Source: Polytrichum commune
Lineage: Eukaryota; Streptophyta; Polytrichopsida; Polytrichales; Polytrichaceae
DNA length: 64,000 bases
Reading direction: 5' to 3'
Assembly: GCA_950295325.1 (NCBI GenBank)
Contig: OX485809.1
Span: 33,618,144-33,682,143, forward strand
Shown: in pieces, positions 43,530-53,284 of the stretch
How positions within the stretch are numbered: position 1 is the first letter of the stretch
Layout of the letters: each line of letters opens with the position of its first letter
The notes under the pieces: generated by a model
The model's database searches: none
The model's input: only the letters and a program-made list of their open reading frames with translations
What the model was told of the DNA's origin: nothing
Program-made: the position numbers and the translations under genes

Positions 43530-45015
43530 ACTATAGAGGTGAGTTTTCATGTAGGCTGCTCGCCCACTAGATTCTAGATAATAATGGGTTGGAGGTGTTC
43601 GCAAGTACATAAGCACAAGCCGCCAACCAACCACATTTTGTGGCCTACTATAATGTGGAGGGTTGTGGACACAAGCCGCTAGACTTTCATGTGCGCACTA
43701 AGGAATTTTTTTTGTAACCTACAAGTGCCGGTTACCAAAGGATTGAAGACTAGTTTTAGTATGAAGATGAGTTTTAACCTGGAGGAGGAGATTAGTAGGT
43801 GGGCCCAAATTTGAGAAGATGAGAGTAGCTACATTATTTTGTCTAATTAATGTGTGTTACCATTTAGAGATATGTGTTGCTATAACTTTGTACAAACAAT
43901 ATTGTTTTCTACCAAGGGAGCAAGTACGGTCAAGTATATGAAAAAAATGCTCTTGTATACTAAAACAATATTTTTTTGGTCAAATGCCTAAAAGTAGTAG
44001 CAAAATGTTGTTTAAATTGCAATTTTTTTTCATGTTGCCCTCTATTGTTATGTTAGATGCTCAATTATAGAGTATTAAGATGAGGTCTTCAAAGCTTATT
44101 ATTAAAAGTACTACTCACAATGTAATGGCTAATTATGGTTTTGGACATAGATTTCATGACCTTAAAACTTTTGAAGTTGGATTTTTTTAATATTCCTTAA
44201 ATTCACTATAAACTTGAGGGCACCATTACAAAAATTTGTAGGAAAAATCAATTTAATGTAAATTGATCATTTTTAGCAAAATAGAAAATTACATGTTTAG
44301 TATATCTACTTGCACCTTCTTCTAAAATATGTAGACTTTTGTTGAAAAAAAATTGTCAACATAAATTGCTTGACTTTGTAGATCAATGTGTTTTTCATAT
44401 ATTTATGATTTTTCCATCACAAAATTCAAAGTTAGTATATAGTTATTAATCACTTTCACTTAAGCATATGCAAGGTAATGGAGTCGTGTACTTGACCGTG
44501 CTTGTGCCCCCAACTAAGTTATATCATATTTTGCAGTGTGCATACTAATTACTTATGCTATTTTGATAAGAAATTAATACTTTCAATGAAAATTTATAAC
44601 AACAACATCCATAACTTTGAATGGTAACCCACACTAATTAGACAAAGCAATGTAGTTGGCATATACAAACCCTACCCCCACAAGATTCCATCTACATTTG
44701 GGTTGGTTTGTCCTTATTCCTACTAGAATTTGGTGGGTGAGTTTCCATATAGGCCACTTGCTCACTAGATTCTAGGTAATAATGAGAAAAAAATGTTTAC
44801 ATGTAGTTAAGCACAAGCCACCATCCAACCATATTCTAGAGGTCTGCTAGAATGTGGATGCTTGTGGACATGGGTTGCTAGACTTCCATCCACCCACTAA
44901 ACAATCTTTAACCTATTCGTGCCGGTCATTGAAGGATTAAGATTCGTTGAAAACTGAAAACAAACCAATGTTGGTCTAGAACTCCATCTTTGGTAACCTA
45001 CATGGAAACTCACCC
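43530..45015. mobile_element. MITE with GTGAGTTTYCAT inverted ends, split by a later insertion
   Basis: The left part (43530-43829) and right part (44655-45015) together correspond to the element at 54500-54960. They share CCCACTAGATTCTAGRTAAT, aagtgccggt and tttgagaag.tg.gagtagct. The interruption is the 821-bp element 43832-44652. Ends contain GTGAGTTTTCATGTAGG and (inverted) GGAAACTCACC. Internal duplication makes the exact right border uncertain. Confidence 0.75.
43832..44652. mobile_element. 821-bp TA-flanked element (CATTRYTTTGTCTAATTARTG ends)
   Basis: The left terminus CATTATTTTGTCTAATTAAT and right terminus (reverse complement CATTGCTTTGTCTAATTAGT) begin inverted repeats. A second inverted block lies inside: GAGCAAGTACGGTCAAGTA near 43918 and TACTTGACCGTGCTTGTGC near 44490. 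TA flanks both ends. The uninterrupted site is visible in the related element at 54650-54700, where the target reads CTAG, confirming a 2-bp TA duplication. Non-coding. Confidence 0.88.
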
Positions 45016-46435
45016 TAAGTACTCCTTGCAACTGGCGTGGTCAAGCCTAAAGCTAATAATGGACCTACATTTATCCAACATTATATCAAGAATGCACCCC
45101 ACACGTCACTCATCCCCATGTCATGGATATTTGCTTGATCTAGGCACATGGATTGACTAGAATTTGGCATTTGCATTGCCCTTGACTGTTGATATCATTA
45201 TCACTTACATTTTACAAGATTGATCGAGCTTATCACTAAGGTAAGGGGTGCTAAATCCAATGCCCCACCCAAAAGCAACACCTATAATGCCTCCTAATCC
45301 CATACCCAAAACACACCTTAAACCATCCGAATGTCTCCGATGCAAAGTGGAGGCAAAATCAGGTGAAAAGCGGGGTGGTTGTGGGAAAAAGCAGGGTTGG
45401 TTTTGGGCAAAAGTGGGATTGGAATTAAGCAAGCATTGGAACGTAGCTAGGGGCGGTTCACTAAAATGCATTTATTAAGATCCCACGTGCAAAAGTTATA
45501 TGAGCTCAATTTTCTTATTGGGTGGAAAGTTGTAGTGCGGGGGCAGTTTGGGCAAAAGAAAGGGGGGGGGGGTTGAGAAAAAACGGGAGTTGGTGATGAT
45601 GAAAAATGAGAGCATTGTGGGCGAATGCTGGGATGATTTTGGGAGCCATTTGCAATGAAAAAAGTGGGAGTCTAGGGACAAGTTTAGGAGGGTAGGGGTA
45701 AGTGACTTCAAAAGTTTGTTGTGTATTCATATGATGTGCAATTCATTTTATTTTTGTTCTCACTATGTATAATCCAATTCGCTAAGCCAATCACGCATAC
45801 CACTAATCCAAACGGACTCCAAAAATAGGCTATATTGCTTAAATTGTTGGTTCAAGCACCCTCTACCTCACATAGTAATTAACGTGATTTCACACGATTG
45901 GTTTTTAGAGTATTTCATGAGATTCGATGCCAGAATTGCATGGCCTTACCATTGGTCATGAAACCATATAGTGGAAGAGAATTACATCAATTTGAATGCC
46001 ACTCTAAACGATACATACAGTGTATGTGGTAAGATCCCGTGGACCCCATTAGTGGTGAAGGGCAATTAACCTTGAATGCCCATGTGATCCTTGGCTTACC
46101 TACTAATCATGTGACAACAATCCTTGGGAAAATTGGGAAGGCTATGCTTGAATGATAATTACGTACCTCCTTCACCGGTTGTGGCCACCTTAAAGAGGGA
46201 AGAATTAACATACCATTATTCATATCCATAACAATGTTATGTGGAACCGACAACATTCCACAAAATATTTCCGAAGATGCTCACATTCAGACTAAATGTG
46301 AGAATATTCCATGGAAATATCTTCAGTCCTACAAAACATTGTTATGAATCTGAATAACGTTATGAAAGGAAGTTGTCCACATGTATGAATGAACGAACGC
46401 ATGAGATCAAGCCTCCACCTGGATTCAAGTGCACT
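45015..46435. other. Intergenic stretch without recognised features
   Basis: A G homopolymer lies near 45563-45572. Open frames at 45205-45471 and 45496-45730 overlap on opposite strands and are low-complexity. No terminal repeats were recognised. Confidence 0.5.
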
Positions 46436-46439
46436 TGAA

Positions 46440-47140
46440 TTCAATGTTTGGGGAAATGTTTGGGCATACTCGGTGGATATCCTCAAGAGTGTTTCCAAGT
46501 CCAGTCGGTTACATGTTGACGATATCTCTTAGTTTGAGGGGTATTCCATAGATTCATTTGTAGTAAAATGATGGGTAATTCTCCTGATGGTCTTGAACGA
46601 ACTTCAACCGGTTCATCTGAGGGCCACTTCACACATGAGACTGAGAGCCCGTGACCATTACACTTGAAGCACTCTGATTGGTGGACAAGGCGGAGCTGGT
46701 CCAAGTTCGCTTCACACTACGCTTGAGGGACCAACAGAGTATGTGAATGCAAGATGGATGTAAAGTCTACATGGATACCTACATGGCATCGGATGGATCA
46801 TGTTTCATGGTCACTTGGACTATTTTCAAAAACCACCTCTTGGAGGTAGGCCTAACACAAAACCGGTAGACCATGGCATTCCAAACACTCACAACCATTG
46901 ATTCACTCTATTTCATCAAGTGTGAGAACCCGCATGAATAGAAATACATTGAATGAGCATTTGCTTGAGGGTGCGGTCACATATGACTTCACACTACACT
47001 TGAGGGTCCGTGACTTCACACTACATGATTATGGAGGTGTGTTGGGACGGCCTTTGGACACTTTCCCTTGGGCTCTCACAATGTCATGGTCATGGCTCTT
47101 GGCTCGTGTGTGAAGTGGCCTTGAAACTAGAGGCGGACTT
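46440..47140. repeat. AACCGGTT repeat copy interrupted by Tourist-like MITE
   Basis: 46440-46620 carries gggcatactcggt, TCCAGTCGGTTACATGTTGA and ttcaaccggttcatc. It continues after the MITE with aactagaggcgg, the equivalent of taactaagcgccgg in other copies. Confidence 0.65.
46621..47121. mobile_element. Tourist-like MITE (GGCCACTTCACAC family), copy 3, TGA duplication
   Basis: Complete 501-bp copy, GGGCCACTTCACACATGAG ... GTGTGTGAAGTGGCCT, with TGA at 46618-46620 and 47122-47124. Inserted into an older AACCGGTT repeat. Confidence 0.88.
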
Positions 47141-47387
47141 GAAACTGCACAGGACGGACGAGCCTGCGATCTATATATATCAGTGACAAGTCCGCTTTTA
47201 GAAGGACAGACCATAAAAAGATAGAGAGAGAGCAGGGTCGCCTACCATCATCCCTGGAGCCTGGCTAATTCATGGGGCACCCACCGCTGCTGCTGCTGCA
47301 AAGCCTCCTACGTACGTAAGAAGAAGTAGTAGCCTTGTACCATCATGGGACTAATTGTGGAGTTAACCAGTTTCAGCTGGCAGGCGG

Positions 47388-47391
<4 letters not shown>

Positions 47392-47424
<33 letters not shown>
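47392..47424. repeat. GA dinucleotide microsatellite
   Basis: About 16 GA units. Confidence 0.9.
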
Positions 47425-47427
<3 letters not shown>

Positions 47428-47491
47428 TCAAAGGATCCCACACATGATGGGATAAGGTGGTTACTAGGTGGTTTACATTAGAAAGGCCCCC

Positions 47492-47533
47492 ATGACAACG
47501 GAAATGGCTACAGTGGTGGCCTCCGTTTTCTAA
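47492..47533 (+). pseudogene. Short gene 5' fragment (MTTEMATVVAS...)
   Basis: ATGACAACGGAAATGGCTAC continues in frame as MTTEMATVVASVF and stops. The same start occurs at 49415 as MTREMATVVTSKA with a longer tail. Two copies of one start region suggest fragments of a duplicated gene or transposon-captured piece. Confidence 0.3.
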
Positions 47534-47569
47534 GATAGATAGGTACACACACGGATGTGATGTGTGCAT

Positions 47570-47790
47570 TTAGGTTGCCTAGGTTGCCTCTTTACCCATG
47601 CAAATCACCTCGGGACAAAATCAGAGAACAAAAGTTCGTAACTCCGTTCATTAGAACGTCCGTATATCAACCGTAACTGTAGTATGAAATGATGGATGTG
47701 TTTTGTTGCTATGTGATTGTATAAACCATAGTTGTGTGGAATGCTGGTAGATTGGCCTCGGGCCACCTAATCACGTCATCCCATGCTTGA
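47570..47790 (+). repeat. Dispersed repeat (GGTTGCCTCTTCACCCATRC family), copy 2
   Basis: Ordered blocks ggttgcctctttacccatgcaaat, aactccgttcat and gtgtggaatgctgg are shared with 9680-9905 and 58150-58370. Confidence 0.6.
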
Positions 47791-48198
47791 ATATATATAT
47801 TCCACACTATTATGAAATACATGTGTTATGATTATTATGTTGTTGGATGGGTGAAGAAACAAAGTTATGATTTTATTTTATTTTTCCCTTCGATTTTGTC
47901 CCCAGGTTGTATGCTTGGAAAAAAGAGGCGGCCTATTCACAAGGCAATTGATTGCACATCTCGATGTGGATTGTGTTGTAGCTAACACCCCACCCAAAAC
48001 TTACAGCCTACAACCTCGCTCAAATATGTATTTTATTTTGAGGATGTCTACCACCACTACCACGTTAGGTGTAATCCATCCTATATAAAACCTTTTACCC
48101 CTGTAAACTTGTGATTGGTTTCATCTCAACCGACTTTTGAGTGTATACCGAGAATGTCTAGCATGGCAATTTCCGCTAATGGTTGGAAGAGCACACTA

Positions 48199-48412
48199 CA
48201 CCAAATAATGTAGTTAGTGTCATTTACTACTTGTAAGTATGCAATGCTATAAACATATTACTCTTTTTGTGACCAACAAAGGTCAAATTGGTTGTTTGGA
48301 CATGATAAAAACTGTGAACACCTTTACTTGGGTAAATAAAACACATTACTAGTAAAACAAAAATAGCATTGTGGAACTCCAAATAGGAAGTGCCACTAAA
48401 TAAAATGTAGTG
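48199..48412. mobile_element. TA-flanked MITE, 220-bp family, copy 3
   Basis: Starts CACCAAATAATGTAGTTAGTG and ends AAAATGTAGTG, with TA flanks. Interior TTGGTTGTTTGGACATGATA and inverted GCAATGCTATA / TAGCATTGTGG as in the other copies. Confidence 0.8.
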
Positions 48413-48490
48413 TACTTATACCAATTCGGGACCACTGAAGCCCAATTCGGATGTCCAATCAGCTAAAAAAGTTGGAACCCTCCGTACTAC

Positions 48491-48562
48491 ATGCTATTTC
48501 AGGACTCTCAACCCGGTTGGATGAATGCTATTTCAGGATCTCAAAGCCGGTTGGATGAATGA
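48491..48562. repeat. 34-bp tandem duplication
   Basis: ATGCTATTTCAGGA...CCGGTTGGATGA is repeated at 48491 and 48525. Confidence 0.8.
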
Positions 48563-48707
48563 GATCAGGTACGGTGTGCAAGTAAAGTATGTGCTAAATC
48601 CCTGTCACCACCACCACAAAGCCCTAAATCCCTCGCCAAGGAAAGTGAGTTAGGTTACAACAGTTGCAGCAGTTCTAATGGTGGGAAGGAATTAATTAAT
48701 ACTATCT

Positions 48708-49010
48708 ACACTGAATGCGATATTTAGTGTCATATGGCATTTTTTTGGTCACTGTGGTAACTTTTCGGATGACACTGCTCATGAATAAGTGACCAAAACA
48801 TCGTCGTGGACGATGCGTGAGTTCATCCATCGACCAAAACCTGACCTTCTCTTGTTAGCAACTTGTGATGAACTATTGTCATGGATGATTCAAAGTTGGA
48901 TGAAAAATCACTTGGGACGTGACGGTAACTGCAACACTGTAAATCTATAATCCACCCAAAAATGTCCAAGGAATGACAACAAACAATGATGGGTTAACAT
49001 TTAGTTTTGA
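48708..49010 (-). mobile_element. CACTAAATA-ended 360-bp family, decayed copy 2
   Basis: Begins near CACTGAATGCGATATTTAGTG. Blocks attgtcatggatgattcaaagttgga and taatccacccaaaaatgt match 60266-60625. The far end is lost where the Tourist-like fragment starts at 49010. Confidence 0.6.
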
Positions 49011-49358
49011 TGACATGGATTCCTACATGGCATCATATTTCATGGTCACTTGGATTATTTTCATAAACCGCCTCTTGGAGGTAGACATACCACAAAACTA
49101 GGAGACCATGGCCCTCCTGACGCTCACCACCATTGGTTTATTTTGTTTTTATCATGTGCGAGGACATGCGCGAATAGAAATTCATTGAAATAGCATTTGG
49201 TTGAGGGCCCGGTCACATATGGCTTCACACTACACTTGAGGATCCGTGACCACACTACATGACTTTGGAGGTGCGTTGGGACGACATCCTTTGAACACTT
49301 TCTTGTGGGCTCCCACAACTTCATGGTCACAGCTCTTGGCTCATGTGTGAAGTGGCCC
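49010..49358. mobile_element. Tourist-like MITE (GGCCACTTCACAC family), copy 4, 5'-truncated
   Basis: Starts inside the family at ACATGGATTCCTACATGGCA and ends GTGTGAAGTGGCCC. The first ~135 bases are missing. Confidence 0.75.
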
Positions 49359-49414
49359 TTAGAATTGTGACACTATTAAATATCATCATCCCCCCTCCTT
49401 CCCTTCCCTTTTGC

Positions 49415-49543
49415 ATGACCAGAGAAATGGCTACAGTGGTGACCTCCAAAGCTCGCTCGCTCTCCATACCCACTCCCTGCCATCCACTCCCTGCCGCCGC
49501 CTCCCCCTCCTCCTCGCCTGCCAGCAGCAAGCAGCACCGATGA
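49415..49543 (+). pseudogene. Possible gene 5' fragment with transit-peptide-like start
   Basis: Reads MTREMATVVTSKARSLSIPT followed by a Ser/Pro/Ala-rich tail, 42 codons, then TGA. An N-terminus poor in acids and rich in Ser, Ala and Arg resembles a plastid transit peptide. The reading stops inside the target duplication of the repeat inserted at 49544, but removing the repeat does not open the frame. A truncated gene or chance frame in GC-rich DNA are both possible. Confidence 0.3.
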
Positions 49544-49743
49544 GAGAGATCGGGGAGATTTGTGGGCATAATCGGTTGAGATCCATGTGTTCGCAAGTCC
49601 AACCGGTTACATGTTGACGACATCCTTCGGTTTTTCTGTATCAATTTGAGGTATATTCCATAAATTCCTGTAAAGTGATCGGTAATTCTCCTGAAGTCTT
49701 GAGCTTCAACCGGTTCATCTGTTGATTCTCTCCCCGATCATTG
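49544..49743. mobile_element. AACCGGTT-containing MITE, copy with 10-bp target duplication
   Basis: Ends carry GATCGGGGAG and CTCCCCGATC. GCACCGATGA is exactly duplicated at 49534-49543 and 49744-49753. Interior CCAACCGGTTACATGTTGAC and CTTCAACCGGTTCATCTG. Duplication length suggests a Mutator-like or hAT source. Confidence 0.85.
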
Positions 49744-49797
49744 GCACCGATGACTCCTCATATAACCGCCGACAAATAACCAACGAACGAACCTGAC

Positions 49798-49842
49798 GTA
49801 AGGGCAGGGCAGGGCAGGGCAGGGAAGGGAAGGGAAGGGACG
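49798..49842. repeat. GGGCA/GGGAA pentamer repeat
   Basis: About four GGGCA units, then GGGAA units. Confidence 0.85.
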
Positions 49843-49846
49843 GGGG

Positions 49847-50098
49847 TTGCATCTGTCCGCAAGTACCGCCGTCGTCCCACGCCGCTCATCAGCCAGCCAC
49901 CCGATCGACCTGCTGCTGCTTGCTGCTGGCTGCTGGCTGCGCCTGCTCCTGATCTTCGTTCTTTTGGGTTCTTCTATTCTTTCCTCATCAGCGGCGGGTC
50001 CCCACGCTGCGGGGGTTCCGACCCACGACGCGCCCCGAGTATTTTGGGACAGGAGGAGGAGGGGGGGCGGTTGCAAGGGCGTTTTTGTGAGCTTGTGA
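49847..50098 (+). CDS. Unrecognised 83-residue open frame with hydrophobic N-terminus
   Basis: In a GC-rich patch (about 49430-50100). The protein has a long hydrophobic stretch at about residues 22-50 (core LLLLAAGCWLRLLLIFVLLG, then SSILSSSAAG), as in a signal peptide or anchor. A polar tail with WDRRRRGGGCKG follows. No known peptide-hormone motif was seen. The opposite strand is also open (49738-50076), as expected of GC-rich DNA. Codon support is weak, so this may not be a gene. Confidence 0.25.
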   Translation: MHLSASTAVVPRRSSASHPIDLLLLAAGCWLRLLLIFVLLGSSILSSSAAGPHAAGVPTHDAPRVFWDRRRRGGGCKGVFVSL

Positions 50099-50243
50099 GG
50101 ATTTAGTGAGCTTGCATTAAAGGAGGACCCACAGGAGAGCTTGTGGAGGGGACCACCTTATGTGTGTGCATCCAAGATCCAAGATTCCAGTCTCCACATT
50201 GGAGCCTTGTTCACACACACACACACAAATCGTTTGTTGTTGT

Positions 50244-50474
50244 CAGTGATCGGGGAGTTGTTTGGGCATAACATAATCGGTTAAGCTCCGAGTGTTTGCA
50301 AGTCCAACCGGTTACATGTTGACATCCTTCGGTTTTTCTATATTAATTTGAGGTATATTCCATAAATTCCTCTACAGTGATCGGTAATTCTCCTGAAGTC
50401 TTGAACTTCAACCGGTTATTTCTCAAACTCAACCAGTTCATCTGTAACTAACTGCCGGTTCTCCCCGATCATAG
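50244..50474. mobile_element. AACCGGTT-containing MITE, copy with 8-bp target duplication
   Basis: Ends CAGTGATCGGGGAG and (reverse complement) CTATGATCGGGGAG. GTTGTTGT is duplicated at 50236-50243 and 50475-50482. The 8-bp duplication and CA-starting ends would suit hAT. Confidence 0.85.
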
Positions 50475-50869
50475 GTTGTTGTTATGTGTTACAGCAGCAG
50501 TTGCAGTAAGGGTCGTCCACCTGTGACTGCGTTCACGAGGAACACGGTTTGCATTACGGTTGACAGTTTACAGAAAGTAATCAGGGTTTTCCCCTTTTAT
50601 GTGAGTTCTTTTGGAAGTTCTCATTCTAGTGGATAAAAAAAAGGGATGCGAAAGTGATGAGAGCCAATCGTATGACATTGCAGTTGCCGTAGGACCGTCA
50701 CAACGGCACTTGAAATCGCCATCGTCAAGGTGGATGACAACTTGGATGCAACGTCAAAGTAAAAGTGCTTCTTCTTCGTCCCACTTTGTTTCTCTCTCGT
50801 CCTATTTGCATGGCACAACGCATCTTATTAGTGTAACACTGCAAAGTGTTGTGTGTGTGAACAAGGCAT

Positions 50870-51160
50870 GACTCTATGATGGAACACATGCAAAAACCGT
50901 ATTGAAAATCGGACCTCCCCTAAATTAGTTATGGTTATTGAAAGTGTGTGTTTGTAGATTTCTTAATTGGATACATAGGTCACCTCAATTGTGCTCACTA
51001 TTGAGTGTAGATTAGTTATTAATATTTGGAGACATAGTCTAATCTATGTTAAACATGTGTCTTTATGATGGTTGCTCTTTAATCCTCATTGAACCACATA
51101 CCAATCAAAAATAGGGGTCTAATTAAGAAAGCAAGTCATTTAAGACCCATCTACCTTATT
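50870..51160 (+). repeat. GGTATGTGGGTG MITE family, diverged copy
   Basis: Shares GGACCTCCCCTAAATTAGTT, aacatgtgtctttatg and accaatcaaaaataggggtct with 60730-60985. The terminal repeats are eroded. Confidence 0.65.
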
Positions 51161-51164
51161 GTAA

Positions 51165-51915
51165 TATAACTTGAGTTGGTTAATTAGAGTCACTAGGTTT
51201 TTCTACGTTGTTTCATTCATAACATAATTTAGTTGTTATCAGCCATTCCATTCTATTGATATTTAGTGACAATGTGGCACCCAAATCTTATTTGTTTTTG
51301 GGTTGAATCTACTCACTGATAGGCATTCTTAAGGTATAATTCTAGCACCTTAAGCGACATATTCTTGGCCCCACCCAACTTAGTCACTCACTTGCATAAT
51401 TTATGTTTGAGACTGTATTTTGTAGTATAATTATGTGTATGATTTTATTATTATTTACCCAAGGAAATATATTGTGAACAATATTTCACAAAGGACATAA
51501 TTTTGTGGTGGTGACGCATGGACCTCCCCCCCTCCCCTTACCTTTTTGATATAGAAGGCCAAAGAGCCACTGCCAAGTGGATTAAGAACCAAGGAAAAGG
51601 CGCCCACTTCAAGGGGAGCATGGCCCCCTTGGACATGTAATACTGCCATGTAAAGAGTAACATGATCCGACCCCACCAAGGTGACATCAAGGTGGGACCT
51701 TCTTTCACATGCCAAGGATTTGTGGTGTCTACAAATACCATCTATTGGTAAGATGAAAATGACAACAAACTATGATCATGTTCTGAAATCATGGAAATGT
51801 ATTTTTTTAAGAATATTTGACCCCGGAATGGTATTAAAGACTTTGAATAGATATGGTGGAGTCCTATTTGAATGAACCCCACCTCCCCCCCCCCTTTTCC
51901 CCACATACAACTTGT
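51165..51915. other. Intergenic stretch, nothing recognised
   Basis: No gene or terminal repeat supported. C-rich runs near 51524 and 51882. Confidence 0.45.
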
Positions 51916-52136
51916 AAGAGCGTCCCCACCAGCAGAGGTATAAGTCAGTTGAACGGCACTCCTGGAAATCCGGTGCCCAGGACGCCAAGTTCTAACGTCC
52001 ACCAGTCGACGCTAACGCCATAAAGGGTGCCGGACCGGGCATTTGGGAGGAGCTCTTCGGGTATATTGGCCTCGGGTACCGTGTTCTGCCCGCCAACGCC
52101 ATCCGGCAGTTAGCCCAACTTTGGACTTATTCCACC

Positions 52137-52610
52137 ATGTCAGGAAGGGGGGGGGGTGTGCCTGCAACGGGTGGGAGGACCAAGAAGGGCAAGAACTTCT
52201 GCCCGGAGGAGGAAGAACAGTGTTGCCGAAGTTTTATGCATACTTCCACCGATGCCAGGAGAGGGATAGGGCAGAAGAATGCACAATTTTGGATCAATGT
52301 AGCAACGCACTATGCTAGACACAAACCCGAGGGAGGAGCTGATCGTCCTGCTAGGTCTCTAGAGACAAAATGGTCTGACATCAAGCAATCTGTCGCCAAG
52401 TTCAGTGGTTGCTATCAGTCAGTGAGAGATCTGAATGAGAGTGGGAAGAGGGAGGATGATTTTGTATTAGATGCTATGAGCTTGTACAAGCAAAAATGTG
52501 GGAAGGCATTTGTTCTCTTCAAACACAAACACAAACACAAACAACGCCACGCTCCAGCTCCCTGGAGCTCCATGAATTTTTTCCTTTATACCTGCAACTT
52601 GGGGTTTTGA
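52137..52610 (+). CDS. SANT/Myb-like protein of a Harbinger-type element
   Basis: 157 codons, uninterrupted. After a Gly/Lys start, residues ~20-125 match the plant SANT/Myb-like (NAM-associated/GST-T3-like) protein pattern: NFCPEEEEQCCRSFMHTSTD, RGIGQKNAQFWINVATHYAR, RSLETKWSDIKQSVAKFSGC, then SGKREDDFVLDAMSLYKQK. In active PIF/Harbinger elements such a protein binds the ends and helps the transposase enter the nucleus. The frame becomes low-complexity (HKHKHKHK) at ~130 and lacks the usual end, so it may be truncated. The Met at 52137 precedes the domain; an upstream start is possible. Confidence 0.65.
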   Translation: MSGRGGGVPATGGRTKKGKNFCPEEEEQCCRSFMHTSTDARRGIGQKNAQFWINVATHYARHKPEGGADRPARSLETKWSDIKQSVAKFSGCYQSVRDLNESGKREDDFVLDAMSLYKQKCGKAFVLFKHKHKHKQRHAPAPWSSMNFFLYTCNLGF

Positions 52611-52659
52611 CGACGGTTATGGGACCATGAGCTTTTGACCACCCTCATCTGCAGTCACT

Positions 52660-52831
52660 AAAAGACTGCAGATTTGTTTTGTGGGTTTTACAGCTGAAAT
52701 TTTAAGAATTTGGGGGCATGTTATATACCGTTGGAAAGGTATTGAAAATATCTTTCCAGCGGTATATAACATGCCCCCAAAGTCTTGAAATTGCAGCTGG
52801 AAAACTAACAAAACAAATCTGCAGTCTTTAA
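52660..52831. repeat. Near-perfect hairpin, ~84-bp arms with almost no loop
   Basis: Arm 52661-52744 and arm 52748-52830 are reverse complements at about 90%: both contain AAGACTGCAGATTTGTTTTG and GGGGGCATGTTATATACCG. Lies inside the Harbinger-type element, downstream of its SANT frame. Such a structure could yield small RNAs if transcribed. Confidence 0.92.
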
Positions 52832-53284
52832 GAACCCATTTCAAGATGGTTTAGGTAGGACGACTCAAACATTAGACCATGTTGTTGTGGTCCATATATT
52901 AATGGGTGACAATAGAAAGTCTCAAATTAACTCATATAGTGATATTAGTGTAATGTTTTATTTCGTGATTGATGAAAATCTAGTATGATTAGTGAATTAG
53001 TTAACGAGGGATTTTAGTATATTTCCGGGCGGAGAACCGAAAGGGATCGGGTAGGGAATCGGGCAACACATCGGGCACGGAATCGGTATCCGGACAAGGC
53101 ATCGGGCAAGGCTAATGGAATCGGGCAAGGGGGTAATACCGGGCGGGGGCCGGCCTCGAAGAGGGGCATGTACCCGAACTAGTGGGCTCCAACAATATGT
53201 CGGGTAAACCCACACTATGCCCGGGGTGCCACCGGTGCAATTATGCCCGGGGCGGTGCCCGGTCTAGTGGGGATGCTCTAAGGG

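Larger units (their letters stand above)
51918..53278 (+). mobile_element. Non-autonomous Harbinger-type element carrying a SANT gene
   Basis: Termini GAGCGTCCCCACCAG and (reverse complement) GAGCATCCCCACTAG, with TAA exactly duplicated at 51915-51917 and 53279-53281. Inside are a SANT/Myb-like frame (52137-52610), a near-perfect hairpin (52660-52831) and GC-rich repeats of the CGGGCA type near both ends. There is no DDE transposase. Length 1361 bp. Confidence 0.85.

Noticed and set aside
45205..45730. Open frames on both strands around 45.2-45.7 kb
   Set aside because: Low-complexity, overlapping on opposite strands, no recognisable protein.
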